A DNA stretch of 64,000 nt from positions 186,001 to 250,000 of the forward strand of contig JAEMGR010000001.1 in assembly GCA_016458225.1 (NCBI GenBank), given 5' to 3'. The position numbers were made by a program, and so were the translations under genes. Shown here piece after piece: positions 48,855 to 57,674 of the stretch. Numbering within the stretch: the stretch's first letter is position 1; each line of letters opens with the position of its first letter. A model generated the notes under the pieces. That model was given only the letters and a program-made list of their open reading frames with translations, did no database searches and was not told where the DNA came from. This DNA is from Myxococcaceae bacterium JPH2. Lineage in GTDB: Bacteria; Myxococcota; Myxococcia; Myxococcales; Myxococcaceae.

Positions 48855-50140
48855 AAGCCCTCCTGCTCTCGCTCCTGCTGGTCCCGCTCGCGGCGCTCGC
48901 CCAGGCGCCCGTCATCGAAATCTCCGGCGCCAACTTCCGCCCGCTGCCGCTGGCCAATCCCGCGCCCGTGGCGCAGGACCCGGGCGCCAAGAAGCTGGTC
49001 GCGCCCTTCGACGCGGCGCTCGGCTATGACCTGTCCGCCTCGGGCATCTTCCAGGTGTTGGACCGCGCGAGCTTCACCGCGGACGCCAAGGAAGGCATGA
49101 CCGCCGGCAGCATCAACTTCAGCCGCTGGGCGGACGTGGGCGCTGAGTCGCTCGTCAAGGTGTCGCTCGCGCAGGACGGTGGCTCGCTGCGCGCCGAGCT
49201 GCGGCTGTTCAACGTGGCCACGGGCCGCGAGGACCTCAAGGTGGCCAAGGACGCGCCGGCGGATCAGCCGCGCAAGCTGGCGCACGCGCTGGCGGACGCG
49301 CTCTACCGGCACTTCACCCACGAGCCCAGCCCGTTCCTCACCCGCATCACCTACGCGCGCAAGGCCGGCTCCAACCGCGACGTGTTCGTGGCGGACTGGG
49401 ACGGCAACAACGCCCAGGCGCTCACGCAGGGCGGCACCAACATCCTCCCTACGCTGGGGCCCAGCGGGCAGGTGGCCTACACGTCGTATCGCAAGAACCG
49501 TCCCGACATCTGGGTCCAGACGCCGGGCGGCGAGGCGAAGCCCCTGGTGACCGAGGGACAGATGGCCACGGGCGCGGCGTACTCGCCGGACGGCAAGCGG
49601 CTCGCGTACGCGCTGGCCGAGGGCGAGAGCGCGCAGATCTACGTGGCCAACGCCGACGGCAGCGGCGCGAAGGCCATCACCGACACGCCCTACGGGCTCA
49701 ACACCAGCCCCTCGTGGTCGCCGGACGGCAAGCGCATCGCCTTCGTGTCCAACCGGGGCGGCAGCCCGCAGGTCTACGTCATGGGCGCGGATGGCTCCGG
49801 CGTGCGGCGCCTCACCTTCCAGGGCAACTACAACCAGACGCCGGACTGGTCGCCGCGCGGAGACCTCATCGCGTTCACCGCGCGCGACGAGCGCAACGCG
49901 TTCGACCTGTTCACCGTGAACGTGGACTCCGGCAAGGTGACGCGCCTCACGCAGGACCAGGGCAACAACGAGGAGCCCACGTTCTCTCCCAACGGGCGCC
50001 TCATCCTCTTCAGCTCGAACCGCAACGGCACGCCCTTCCTGTGGGTCATGACGTCGGATGGCGGCAACCAGCTTCCGCTGCCCATGGACAAGGGGAGCTG
50101 GCTGACGCCTGACTGGGGCGCTGCTCCCGCCTCGCCGTGA
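48851..50140 (+). CDS. tolB: TolB, Tol-Pal system beta-propeller
   Basis: 429 aa. Signal peptide MKALLLSLLLVPLAALAQA, an N-terminal domain (about 20-160) and a six-bladed beta-propeller with repeated blades of the type SPDGKRLAYALAEGESAQIY, SPDGKRIAFVSNRGGSPQVY, SPRGDLIAFTARDERNAFDL and SPNGRLILFSSNRNGTPFLW. ATGA overlap with the TolA-like gene. pal, which usually follows, is absent here. Confidence 0.95.
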   Translation: MKALLLSLLLVPLAALAQAPVIEISGANFRPLPLANPAPVAQDPGAKKLVAPFDAALGYDLSASGIFQVLDRASFTADAKEGMTAGSINFSRWADVGAESLVKVSLAQDGGSLRAELRLFNVATGREDLKVAKDAPADQPRKLAHALADALYRHFTHEPSPFLTRITYARKAGSNRDVFVADWDGNNAQALTQGGTNILPTLGPSGQVAYTSYRKNRPDIWVQTPGGEAKPLVTEGQMATGAAYSPDGKRLAYALAEGESAQIYVANADGSGAKAITDTPYGLNTSPSWSPDGKRIAFVSNRGGSPQVYVMGADGSGVRRLTFQGNYNQTPDWSPRGDLIAFTARDERNAFDLFTVNVDSGKVTRLTQDQGNNEEPTFSPNGRLILFSSNRNGTPFLWVMTSDGGNQLPLPMDKGSWLTPDWGAAPASP

Positions 50141-50191
50141 GTTCGGGCCGGCGTTGACAGCGCGGTCGCGCTCGGGTCCATTCCGTGGGCC

Positions 50192-51376
50192 ATGAGCGCG
50201 ACCTTTCGCTCCCACTGGGGGCTCGATCCCGACGTTACGTTCCTCAATCATGGCTCGTTCGGAGCCTGTCCCACCGAGGTGCTGCGCCGCCAAACGGAGC
50301 TGCGCGCCCGGCTGGAGTCCGAGCCCGTCCGCTTCCTGCACCGCGAAATCGAGCCGCTGCTCGACGCCGCTCGTCACGCGCTCGGCGCGTTCCTGGACGC
50401 GGATGGGGATGACCTCGGCTTCGTCACGAACGCCACCACGGGCGTGAACACGGTGCTGCGCTCGCTGCGCTTCGAGCCCGGGGACGAGCTGCTCACCACC
50501 GACCACGAATACAACGCGTCCCGCAACGCGCTGGACTTCGCCGCCAGCCACTGGGGCGCTCGCGTGGTGGTGGCGACGCTGCCGTGGCCCGTGGCCTCCA
50601 AGCAGGAGCTGGTGGACGCGGTGCTCGCGCGCGTGACGCCGCGCACGCGGCTGTTGCTCATCGACCACGTCAGCAGCCAGACGGCGCTCATCATGCCGGT
50701 GCCGGAGCTGGTGCGCGCCCTGCGTGAGCGTGGCGTGGAGACCCTCGTGGACGGCGCACACGCGCCGGGCATGCTGCCCCTCTCCCTGCGCTCACTGGGC
50801 GCCGGGTACTACACGGGCAACTGCCACAAGTGGCTGTGCGCGCCCAAGGGCGCCGCCTTCCTCCACGTGCGCCGAGACCTGCAGCCGGGCATCAAACCCC
50901 TGGTCATCAGCCACGGCCACAACGCGGCCCGTACGGACCGCTCGCAGTTCCGGCTGGACTTCGACTGGACCGGCACGCACGACCCTTCCGCGTTCCTCTG
51001 CGTCCCCGAGGCGCTGCGCGTCATGGGCGGCATGCTCCCCGGAGGCTGGCCCGAGGTGATGGCCTCCAACCACGCCAAGGTCCTGGCCGCGCGCGCGCTG
51101 CTGTGCGAGCGCCTGGGCGTCGCGCCCCACTGCCCCGACGAGATGGTGGGCAGCATGGCCACGGTGGCGCTGCCCGCGGGGACGGGTGCGCATGCCCTGA
51201 GCCCGCTCGGGTTGGATCCGCTGCACGTCCAGCTCTTCGACCGATACCGCATCGAGGTCCCGGTCGTCCCATGGCCTCGCGCGCCAGAGCGCCACATTCG
51301 CGTGTCGGCCCAGCTCTACAACACGATGGCGGACTACCAGCGGCTCGCGGAGGCTTTGGAAGCGCTCCTGCGTTGA
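50192..51376 (+). CDS. Class V aminotransferase-fold PLP enzyme (isopenicillin-N-epimerase-like)
   Basis: 394 aa, fold-type I PLP enzyme. PLP-region motifs: FLNHGSFGACPTEVL at the start, TNATTGVNTVLRSL, TDHEYNASRNALDF, DGAHAPGM, and the Schiff-base Lys in TGNCHKWLCAPKG. The 'LNHGSFG...HEYNA...GNCHKWL' set is that of the isopenicillin N epimerase / cysteine desulfurase-like subgroup, not a desulfurase (no Cys loop visible). Starts 51 bases after tolB. The natural substrate is unknown. Confidence 0.9.
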   Translation: MSATFRSHWGLDPDVTFLNHGSFGACPTEVLRRQTELRARLESEPVRFLHREIEPLLDAARHALGAFLDADGDDLGFVTNATTGVNTVLRSLRFEPGDELLTTDHEYNASRNALDFAASHWGARVVVATLPWPVASKQELVDAVLARVTPRTRLLLIDHVSSQTALIMPVPELVRALRERGVETLVDGAHAPGMLPLSLRSLGAGYYTGNCHKWLCAPKGAAFLHVRRDLQPGIKPLVISHGHNAARTDRSQFRLDFDWTGTHDPSAFLCVPEALRVMGGMLPGGWPEVMASNHAKVLAARALLCERLGVAPHCPDEMVGSMATVALPAGTGAHALSPLGLDPLHVQLFDRYRIEVPVVPWPRAPERHIRVSAQLYNTMADYQRLAEALEALLR

Positions 51377-51390
51377 GTAGGCTGCCGCGA

Positions 51391-52332
51391 ATGTCTCGTT
51401 TCGCCACCATCGATGTGGGAACCAATTCGGTGCTGCTGCTCGTCGCCGAGCGCGCACCGGACGGGCGCTTCGAGCCCGTGTTGGAGCGGGCGGAAATCAC
51501 CCGACTCGGGCGCGGGGTGGACCAGAGTCGCCGCCTGTCGCCCGAGGGAATGGAGGCCACGCTCGAGGTGCTGACGCGCTTCGCGGACGAGGCCCGCGCC
51601 CTCGGTGCCGAGGGCATCGCGGTGTCCGCCACCAGCGCCGCGCGCGACGCCCAGAACGGCGCCGAGTTCCTCGAGGCCGCCCGCCAGCGCGCGGGCGTCA
51701 CCGTGGAGATCATCTCCGGCGCGCTGGAGGCGCAGCTCTCGTTCGCCGCGGTGTACTCGGACTTCGCGACCGAGGCGGCTGGCCCCCTGCTGGTGGTGGA
51801 CATCGGCGGAGGCTCCACCGAGCTCATCTTCGGCAACCGCGCGGGCAACGTGGAGTTCCGACACAGCTACGACGTGGGCGCGGTGCGGCTCACCGAGCGC
51901 TTCGTGCGCGCGGATCCGATGACCGCCGAGGACCGCGCGCGCATCGAGGCCGCGCTCCGGGAGACCTTCACCGCGCATCCGCATCCGCCCGCGCCCCCGG
52001 GCTCGGTGCTGGTGGGCGTGGCGGGCACCGTCACCACGCTCTACGCCATCCAGCACGCCATCGACCCGTATGACGCCACGCGCGTGCATGGCGGCACGCT
52101 GTCGCTGGGTGAGCTGAAGGCACTGGCCGACCGCCTCTGTCAGCTCTCGCTGGAGGAGCGTCGCAAGCTGCCCGGGCTCCAGCCCAAGCGCGCCGACGTC
52201 ATCCCCGCCGGAGCGCTCATCCTCCTCGAGGCCGTGAAGGCATTGGGCCTCGACGGATGCCGTGTGAGTGACCGAGGACTCCGATGGGGACTGCTCGCGC
52301 ATCGCTTCGGCGCGGGAGGGGTGCCTTCATGA
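51391..52332 (+). CDS. Ppx/GppA-family phosphatase (exopolyphosphatase)
   Basis: 313 aa. Phosphate-binding patterns FATIDVGTNSVLLLVAE (phosphate 1), DIGGGSTELIFG (phosphate 2) and GVAGTVTTL, with the active region ATSAARDAQNGAEFL. The sugar kinase/Hsp70/actin fold hydrolyses polyphosphate or pppGpp. The N-terminal-domain-only length indicates a short Ppx/GppA. It begins 14 bases after the aminotransferase gene and its stop overlaps the next start as ATGA. Confidence 0.92.
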   Translation: MSRFATIDVGTNSVLLLVAERAPDGRFEPVLERAEITRLGRGVDQSRRLSPEGMEATLEVLTRFADEARALGAEGIAVSATSAARDAQNGAEFLEAARQRAGVTVEIISGALEAQLSFAAVYSDFATEAAGPLLVVDIGGGSTELIFGNRAGNVEFRHSYDVGAVRLTERFVRADPMTAEDRARIEAALRETFTAHPHPPAPPGSVLVGVAGTVTTLYAIQHAIDPYDATRVHGGTLSLGELKALADRLCQLSLEERRKLPGLQPKRADVIPAGALILLEAVKALGLDGCRVSDRGLRWGLLAHRFGAGGVPS

Positions 52333-53633
52333 ACGCCACGCCGCTGTCGGAGCCCGCCGGAGCTGGAGCGCCCCTCATGCCCGTGACGCCCCCGCCTGTC
52401 TCGCCCGCCTCGGGGGCGCGCTACGCGCTGTTCATCCTCACCCTCATCAACCTCATCAACTACCTCGACCGCTACATCATCGCGGTCGCGCTGCCGGCCA
52501 TTCAGCACGAGTTCGGCATCAACGACACGCAGTCCGGCTGGCTGGGCACGGTGTTCATCATCGTGTTCATGCTGGCCTCGCCCCTGGGCGGCTTCCTGGG
52601 GGACCGCATGCCGCGCAAGCTGCTGGTCGCGGGCGGCGTGCTCCTGTGGAGCCTCGCCACGGGCGCCAGCGGAGCGGCCACCTCGTTCATCGCGCTGCTC
52701 ATCGCCCGCGGCGTGATTGGCATTGGCGAGGCCGGCTACGGCGCCGTGGCGCCTTCCATCATCTCGGACCTCTACCCGCGCGAGCTGCGCACGCGGATGC
52801 TGTCGTTCTTCTACATCGCCATCCCGGTGGGCGCGGCCATGGGCTACGGGCTGGGCGCGTGGATGACGAACAGCTTCTCCTGGCACTGGGCCTTCTACGC
52901 GGGCGGCGTCCCTGGCCTCATCCTGGGCACCCTCGCGTTCTTCATGCCCGAGCCCCAGCGCGGCGCCATGGACGGCCCCGACGCGCCCGTGAAGCTGCCC
53001 TTCATGGAGGGCCTCAAGGGCCTGGGACGCAACGCGGCCTTCTGGGCGACCACCACGGGCTACACGCTCATGACGTTCTCCATTGGCGGCCTGGGCTTCT
53101 GGATGCCCACCTACCTGGAGCGCGAGCGGGGCATGCCCGGCAACACCACGGGCATCGTGTTCGGCGCCATCACGGCGGTGGCGGGCCTCACGGGCACGCT
53201 GACGGGCGGGTGGCTCGGAGACAAGCTGGACCGTCGGCGCGAGGGCGGTGGCCTGTGGCTGTCCGGCCTGGGCCTGCTGCTCGCCGCCCCGTGCATGTAC
53301 CTGGCGGTGAATCTTCGGGGCACGACGCTCACCTTCATCGCCATCGGCGTGGCGCAGTTCCTCGTGTTCTTCAACAGCGGCCCCATCAACGCGGCCATCG
53401 TCAACTGCGTGCCGCCCGCGTTCCGCGCCTTCGCCATGGGCCTCAACGTGCTCTGCATCCACCTGCTCGGGGATGCCATCTCGCCCGTGCTCATCGGCGG
53501 AATCGCCGACGCGGCCAGCCTGAAGACGGCCATCGAGGTCAACGCCATCCCCGTGCTGTTCGGCGGACTGGCGCTGCTGCTCGGCGCCAAGCTGTTCCGC
53601 GATGCGGTGCCGCGCGGGCGCGCTACCGCGTGA
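52329..53633 (+). CDS. MFS transporter, spinster-like
   Basis: 434 aa, about 12 TM helices. It has the MFS loop motif GGFLGDRMPRKLL after TM2 and a TM4 segment GVIGIGEAGYGAVAPSIISD, the latter a hallmark of the Spinster-type major facilitators. The first 30 residues are Pro/Ala-rich and cytoplasmic. ATG overlaps the Ppx stop. The last residues GRATA overlap the end of the convergent acyltransferase gene by 11 bases. Substrate unknown. Confidence 0.9.
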   Translation: MNATPLSEPAGAGAPLMPVTPPPVSPASGARYALFILTLINLINYLDRYIIAVALPAIQHEFGINDTQSGWLGTVFIIVFMLASPLGGFLGDRMPRKLLVAGGVLLWSLATGASGAATSFIALLIARGVIGIGEAGYGAVAPSIISDLYPRELRTRMLSFFYIAIPVGAAMGYGLGAWMTNSFSWHWAFYAGGVPGLILGTLAFFMPEPQRGAMDGPDAPVKLPFMEGLKGLGRNAAFWATTTGYTLMTFSIGGLGFWMPTYLERERGMPGNTTGIVFGAITAVAGLTGTLTGGWLGDKLDRRREGGGLWLSGLGLLLAAPCMYLAVNLRGTTLTFIAIGVAQFLVFFNSGPINAAIVNCVPPAFRAFAMGLNVLCIHLLGDAISPVLIGGIADAASLKTAIEVNAIPVLFGGLALLLGAKLFRDAVPRGRATA

Positions 53634-54948
53634 CCGTGGCCGAGGCGTCCAGCCTCGGCCGGTACTCCTCCGCCAGCCGCTCCACCTCGGTGGTCAGCCG
53701 CTCGCCCTCCGTGAGCAGGAGCGAGCGCAGTCGCTGGCGATTGCCCAGGATGAAGAACACGCCCAGGTCGCGGCGCAGCGCCTTCCAGCGCTCCGCGAAG
53801 TAGAGCGTGAAGAGGGCCAGCGGCGGCACCCCGACGAAGGTCACCACGCCCCACGGCCAGCCTCGCCACAGCGTGGCGGCGACCGTCAGCCCGGCCCACC
53901 ACGCGAGCGCGAGCACCAGCGACGTGAGGAACTTCATCGTGGCCTGCACGTCCAGCTCCGCCTTGCGGCTGACCAGACGGGGCACCTGATAGGGCAACCC
54001 GAAGAGCGCCAGGCCGAGCACGAACACGGGCAGGCCGCACACCAGCGACAGGAGGTTCTTCACCACGAAGGGCACCAGGGCTTCTTCCCGGTACTCCAGC
54101 GCCAGGTCCGCGGGCCCCGCCGCGCGCACGAGTTCCAGCCGGTGGCTGAATGACGACAGGTCATCGCGAATGCGCTCGAAGCGCTCGGGCGCCTCTCCTC
54201 GGAACATCTGGATGCCGCGAGCCCACAGCCGCAGCCGCTCCGCGTCGAGCGGGGCGCCGCGCTTCAACGCGAAGAGCTGCTCCGCCAGCTGAATCAACGG
54301 CAGGTCCGCCCACTCCTCCAGGTTCAGCGTGACGGCGCGCAGCCCCTCGGCGACGCGCTCGGTCAGCGCGCGCACCGCGTCCGGCTCTCCCGCCGCGTCC
54401 GAGGGCAGGTACGGCAGGACGTCGATGGCGGCGCCCACGTCGATGAGCACCTCGCTGCGGAACACGTTCTTGCGCGCGTACGTCAGGCCCACCGGAACGA
54501 TGCGCACCCGAGCCCCCTCACGCGCCGCGCCCAGGGCGATGCGCGCCGCGCCCGTCTTCAGCTCCGCCAGCATCGGCTCCGAGTGGCTCTTGCCCTCGGG
54601 GAAGATGGTGAGGGCGCGCCCCGCCAGCAGCGCGCCGCGCGCCGCCTCCAGCGTCCCCTCGTTCCGGCCCATCTGCGCCGGGTCGTCCTGCTTGCGGTAC
54701 ACCGGCAGCGCATCCAGCCCGCGCAAGAGCGTGCCAATGACAGGCATCTTGAACAGCGGCGCCTTGGCCAGGAACGTGACTCGCCGCCGCGTGAGGATGA
54801 ACACCAGCGCCGGGTCGATGAGCCCGTTGGGGTGGTTGCCCACGAAGAGCACCGGCCCCTCCCCCTCCTCGACGGGGGCATTCACCCGCACCCGGTAGAA
54901 GAGGCGAAGGGCCAGCGACACGACGGCTCGCACGAACGCGTAGAACAC
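53623..54948 (-). CDS. PlsC-like 1-acylglycerol-3-phosphate / glycerol-3-phosphate acyltransferase
   Basis: 441 aa. Acyltransferase motifs: GNHPNGLIDPALVF (His and Asp five residues apart), VYRKQDDP, FPEGKSHSEPML, and PVGLTYARK. The H-x5-D spacing is like the yeast Gat1/Sct1 type rather than the usual H-x4-D. Two TM helices (FVVKNLLSLVCGLPVFVLGL; LVLALAWWAGLTVAATLW) and a basic C-terminus follow a central helical region. GTG 54948; a pair of mutually exclusive hairpins lies just upstream. Ends in an 11-base convergent overlap with the MFS gene. Confidence 0.88.
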   Translation of the reverse strand: MFYAFVRAVVSLALRLFYRVRVNAPVEEGEGPVLFVGNHPNGLIDPALVFILTRRRVTFLAKAPLFKMPVIGTLLRGLDALPVYRKQDDPAQMGRNEGTLEAARGALLAGRALTIFPEGKSHSEPMLAELKTGAARIALGAAREGARVRIVPVGLTYARKNVFRSEVLIDVGAAIDVLPYLPSDAAGEPDAVRALTERVAEGLRAVTLNLEEWADLPLIQLAEQLFALKRGAPLDAERLRLWARGIQMFRGEAPERFERIRDDLSSFSHRLELVRAAGPADLALEYREEALVPFVVKNLLSLVCGLPVFVLGLALFGLPYQVPRLVSRKAELDVQATMKFLTSLVLALAWWAGLTVAATLWRGWPWGVVTFVGVPPLALFTLYFAERWKALRRDLGVFFILGNRQRLRSLLLTEGERLTTEVERLAEEYRPRLDASATVTR

Positions 54949-54964
54949 GCCCGGACTCTATACC

Positions 54965-54990
54965 GGACCCTCCGGGGTCCACTGGACCCC
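54965..54990 (-). promoter_or_regulatory. Two overlapping hairpins before the acyltransferase gene
   Basis: GGACCC-TCCG-GGGTCC (54965-54980) and GGGGTCC-ACT-GGACCCC (54974-54990) share the middle arm, so only one can form at a time. They lie 17-42 bases upstream of the GTG start of the acyltransferase on its leader side. Could be a small RNA switch or a protein operator. Confidence 0.4.
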
Positions 54991-55218
54991 AGCGGACACT
55001 GTCACTGCGCGCTGTAGCTTCAGGCGTCACGCCGGCCCGCGCACTGTGGCATGCCACGTCACGCCCAGTCCTCCGCACCTGTCTTGGATGTCCAGCCTTT
55101 CCTGGCATGACGCGTGCTCATCCAGGCCGCGAGCGAAGCCGCCCGTCCTGGCGACCCGCTCGGCGGCCCGAGGCGAGGGTCGGGCCGTCGCGGCTCACCC
55201 ACCCCTCGGAGCCCCGCC

Positions 55219-56844
55219 ATGAAACCTGGACTGTCTTTGCTGACTCCCCTGCTCGCGCTCGCGTTGCTCGGAAGCTCACCCGCCTGGGCGCAGGATGACG
55301 AGCCCATTCCCGAAGGCTGTGTCGAGAAGCGCTACTGCGATGGGACGAAGTGCTACGAGGAAGACGCGCCCCAGTCGTTGCTGGCCTGCAGCTGCGGCCT
55401 GCTCGACCCGACGTGTGGCGTGGGCAAGTGCGTGGAAGGCGAATACTGCGACGGCAGCGCCTGCGGAGAGACGGCGCGCTGTCATCCGACGAACTCGCCC
55501 ATCTCCCGGGTGATGTGCGCGGGCGAGAAGATGAGCCCCACGTGCGAGCTGCCCGCGGGTGGCTGCGGCGTGGGCCGCTGCGAGGACGCGGCCTACTGCG
55601 ACAGCTGCGGCTGCCAGCCGCGCGAGTCCGCGGCCTCTCAGGCCCTGTGCGAGTGCAAGCTGGCCGAGACGCGGTTCGGTCTGGGCGAGTGCGTGGACGG
55701 CGGCTACTGCGAGAACGCGGCGAGCGAGTCCGGACAGTGCTTCAAGCCCGAGGCCGACATCTCGCGCGCCATGTGTCGGGGCGCCACGCTGGAGCAGTGC
55801 GTGGCCTCTCCCATCCAGGAGCCGACGTACTGCAAGGAAGGCAGCTACTGCGACGCGAAGGGTTGCTATCCGGAAGACTCGGCCATCTCGAAGATGAACT
55901 GCGCCTTCACGCCCGCGCCGCAGGAAGCCAGGCGTCTGGCCACCGCGCTGGGCCCCTACGACGTGGGCGTGATTCCTCGCCGTCCATGGGCCTGTCCGAG
56001 CGGCAGCGAGTACATCGAGTTCTACACGGACGATGAAGACAGCCGGAATGACAACTACACCTGGGGCTGGGTGGGCGCGACGCGACAGAACAGCGCGGGC
56101 ACGCGGCTGGGATTCTGCCGGGTGGACGGCACGCTCTTCACCAACCTCGTGGATGTCTGGAACCGCGACCTCGCCATGGCCACCTACTCGGTGCTGCGGC
56201 TGGGCTCCCGGTGCCCGCCGGGCGGGATTCCCTTCACGCGGAACATGGACGACGAGGACAAGAACAACCGCAACAGCTTCACGGGCAACATCTGGCCCAA
56301 CGTGTCCAACCGCAACACGTCCCTCAACTTCTGTCTGTTCATGGCCACGACGCGCAGCGGGATGCGGAGCTTCCCCTGGCTGGGCGTCGAATACGGCGTG
56401 TTCGCCGCGTCGGACCACGCTTCGGCCAACTGGCGCCAAGCGGGCTACATCCACATCGACGACGAGGACAGCAGCAACGCCAACTCGTTCAGCTATGACA
56501 ACACCGGCAACATCCGCCTGCTCATCCACTCCATGGTCTGGGGTGGCGCGAACACGGAGATGCGGCTGGCGCGCGTGACGGATCCCGACCGTCCGTGCAG
56601 CGCCCAGGTGCGCTATCACAACGGCACCTACCTCACGCCCTGGTATGACGGCGCCAATTGCTACATCAAGCGCTTCCCGTCGTCGGGCACGCCCTTCATC
56701 TGGAACAACAGCTATTACGTCTCGGCGGGCCCAGGGCACTCGTGCAGCGAGGGTGTCTATGATGGCGCCAACTGCTACATCATGACCGCGCCCACCGGGA
56801 CCACTGCCTTCAAGTGGGGCAACGCGTTCTATTACGCGGAATAG
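55219..56844 (+). CDS. Secreted Cys-rich repeat protein with DDED repeats
   Basis: 541 aa. Signal peptide MKPGLSLLTPLLALALLGSS. Residues about 28-270 contain six to seven Cys-rich units of the type C-x2-G-x-YC-D/E-x-x-x-C (VEKRYCDGTKCYEEDAP; CVEGEYCDGSACGETARCHP; CKEGSYCDAKGCYPEDSAIS). The middle part has three Asp/Asn motifs: YTDDEDSRNDNYTWGWV, MDDEDKNNRNSFTGNIW and IDDEDSSNANSFSYDNT, suggesting calcium sites. The end has two copies of a unit PWYDGANCYIKRFPSSGTPF / VYDGANCYIMTAPTGTTAFK ending in WGNAFYYAE. No enzyme motif. Probably an extracellular adhesive or matrix protein; disulphides likely. Confidence 0.8.
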   Translation: MKPGLSLLTPLLALALLGSSPAWAQDDEPIPEGCVEKRYCDGTKCYEEDAPQSLLACSCGLLDPTCGVGKCVEGEYCDGSACGETARCHPTNSPISRVMCAGEKMSPTCELPAGGCGVGRCEDAAYCDSCGCQPRESAASQALCECKLAETRFGLGECVDGGYCENAASESGQCFKPEADISRAMCRGATLEQCVASPIQEPTYCKEGSYCDAKGCYPEDSAISKMNCAFTPAPQEARRLATALGPYDVGVIPRRPWACPSGSEYIEFYTDDEDSRNDNYTWGWVGATRQNSAGTRLGFCRVDGTLFTNLVDVWNRDLAMATYSVLRLGSRCPPGGIPFTRNMDDEDKNNRNSFTGNIWPNVSNRNTSLNFCLFMATTRSGMRSFPWLGVEYGVFAASDHASANWRQAGYIHIDDEDSSNANSFSYDNTGNIRLLIHSMVWGGANTEMRLARVTDPDRPCSAQVRYHNGTYLTPWYDGANCYIKRFPSSGTPFIWNNSYYVSAGPGHSCSEGVYDGANCYIMTAPTGTTAFKWGNAFYYAE

Positions 56845-56855
56845 CCATCACCACA

Positions 56856-56888
56856 CGCGCGCCGCCTGGATGACTCCGGCGGCGCGCG
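56856..56888. terminator. Strong bidirectional hairpin
   Basis: Perfect 11-bp GC stem CGCGCGCCGCC / GGCGGCGCGCG with an 11-nt loop, starting 11 bases after the Cys-rich gene stop and 13 bases before the convergent lipoprotein gene end. No T-tract; the position is typical for myxobacterial convergent gene pairs. Confidence 0.6.
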
Positions 56889-56901
56889 CCTCCCGCTCAG
56901 A

Positions 56902-57585
56902 CTACTGAACGGAGGCCAGCCGGTTCTTCATCGTGGTCAGCGCCACCGAATAGCTCTGGTTGAAGTTGAGGACCAGGTTCGTCAACTCGGTGGCGATGAT
57001 GCCACCGGGCGTCGCCATGCCCTCGTCGGACTCACCGCTCGCCACGTCACCCCAGACGCGCACCCCGTTGCGGTCATACATGTTGATGACGAAGGTGGAG
57101 AGCGACTTGGCCTTGAACCCCAGCGCATAGGGCGCCAGACCCCAGCTCTCATAGACAACCGCGACCGCGTCCACGCCCAGGTCCTCCGCCAGCTTCTTGG
57201 CCAGGTCTGGGGTGAGCGTGGCGGACTCGACCGCCTGGGGCCCGGTCACGAAGCGCATCCCCGGGGCGGTGTAGTACCCATCCAGCGACGGCAGGCCCGC
57301 CGCCGCATAGGCCGCCTGGGCCTTCAACACGTCGAGCGGGACGACCTCATAGCGGCCGCCCGTGAAGACTTGAACGAACGTCTTCACATTCGCCTCCGCG
57401 GTCTGGGTCTTCGCCTCCGGGACGTTGGCGGAGCCCAGAAGCAGGTGCGGATTGATGGCGTGCTGGACGACTGCGACCTTCTTCACGGCCAGATAGGCAT
57501 CCTTCTGGACAAAGAAGTGGCTGCATCCCGTGCTGGCCAGCAGCACCACCAAGACAAGCATTCCCTTCGCGGCAATGTGACGCAT
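56902..57585 (-). CDS. Lipoprotein of unknown function
   Basis: 227 aa. Lipoprotein signal MRHIAAKGMLVLVVLLASTGC with a good lipobox (STGC). The mature part has VKKVAVVQHAINPHLLLGSA, a putative lipocalin- or TPR-free alpha/beta region with AKKLAEDLGVDAVAVVYESW, and YALGFKAKSLSTFVINMYDR. It resembles the 'uptake of ... GNA1162-like / CsgG-like' style in length but no signature is clear; function unknown. Convergent with the Cys-rich gene. Confidence 0.75.
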   Translation of the reverse strand: MRHIAAKGMLVLVVLLASTGCSHFFVQKDAYLAVKKVAVVQHAINPHLLLGSANVPEAKTQTAEANVKTFVQVFTGGRYEVVPLDVLKAQAAYAAAGLPSLDGYYTAPGMRFVTGPQAVESATLTPDLAKKLAEDLGVDAVAVVYESWGLAPYALGFKAKSLSTFVINMYDRNGVRVWGDVASGESDEGMATPGGIIATELTNLVLNFNQSYSVALTTMKNRLASVQ

Positions 57586-57674
57586 GGCATCCCCCTTCCA
57601 ACAGTGGAGCGCGGAGGCTCGACCGAGCGAGCCCCGCGCGTCAAGGGAATGGCCACGCGGGCCTTGCCCTTACC

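Noticed and set aside
55046-55057. GTGGCATGCCAC palindrome upstream of the Cys-rich gene
   Set aside because: Only 12 bp with no spacer and a restriction-site-like sequence; could be chance.
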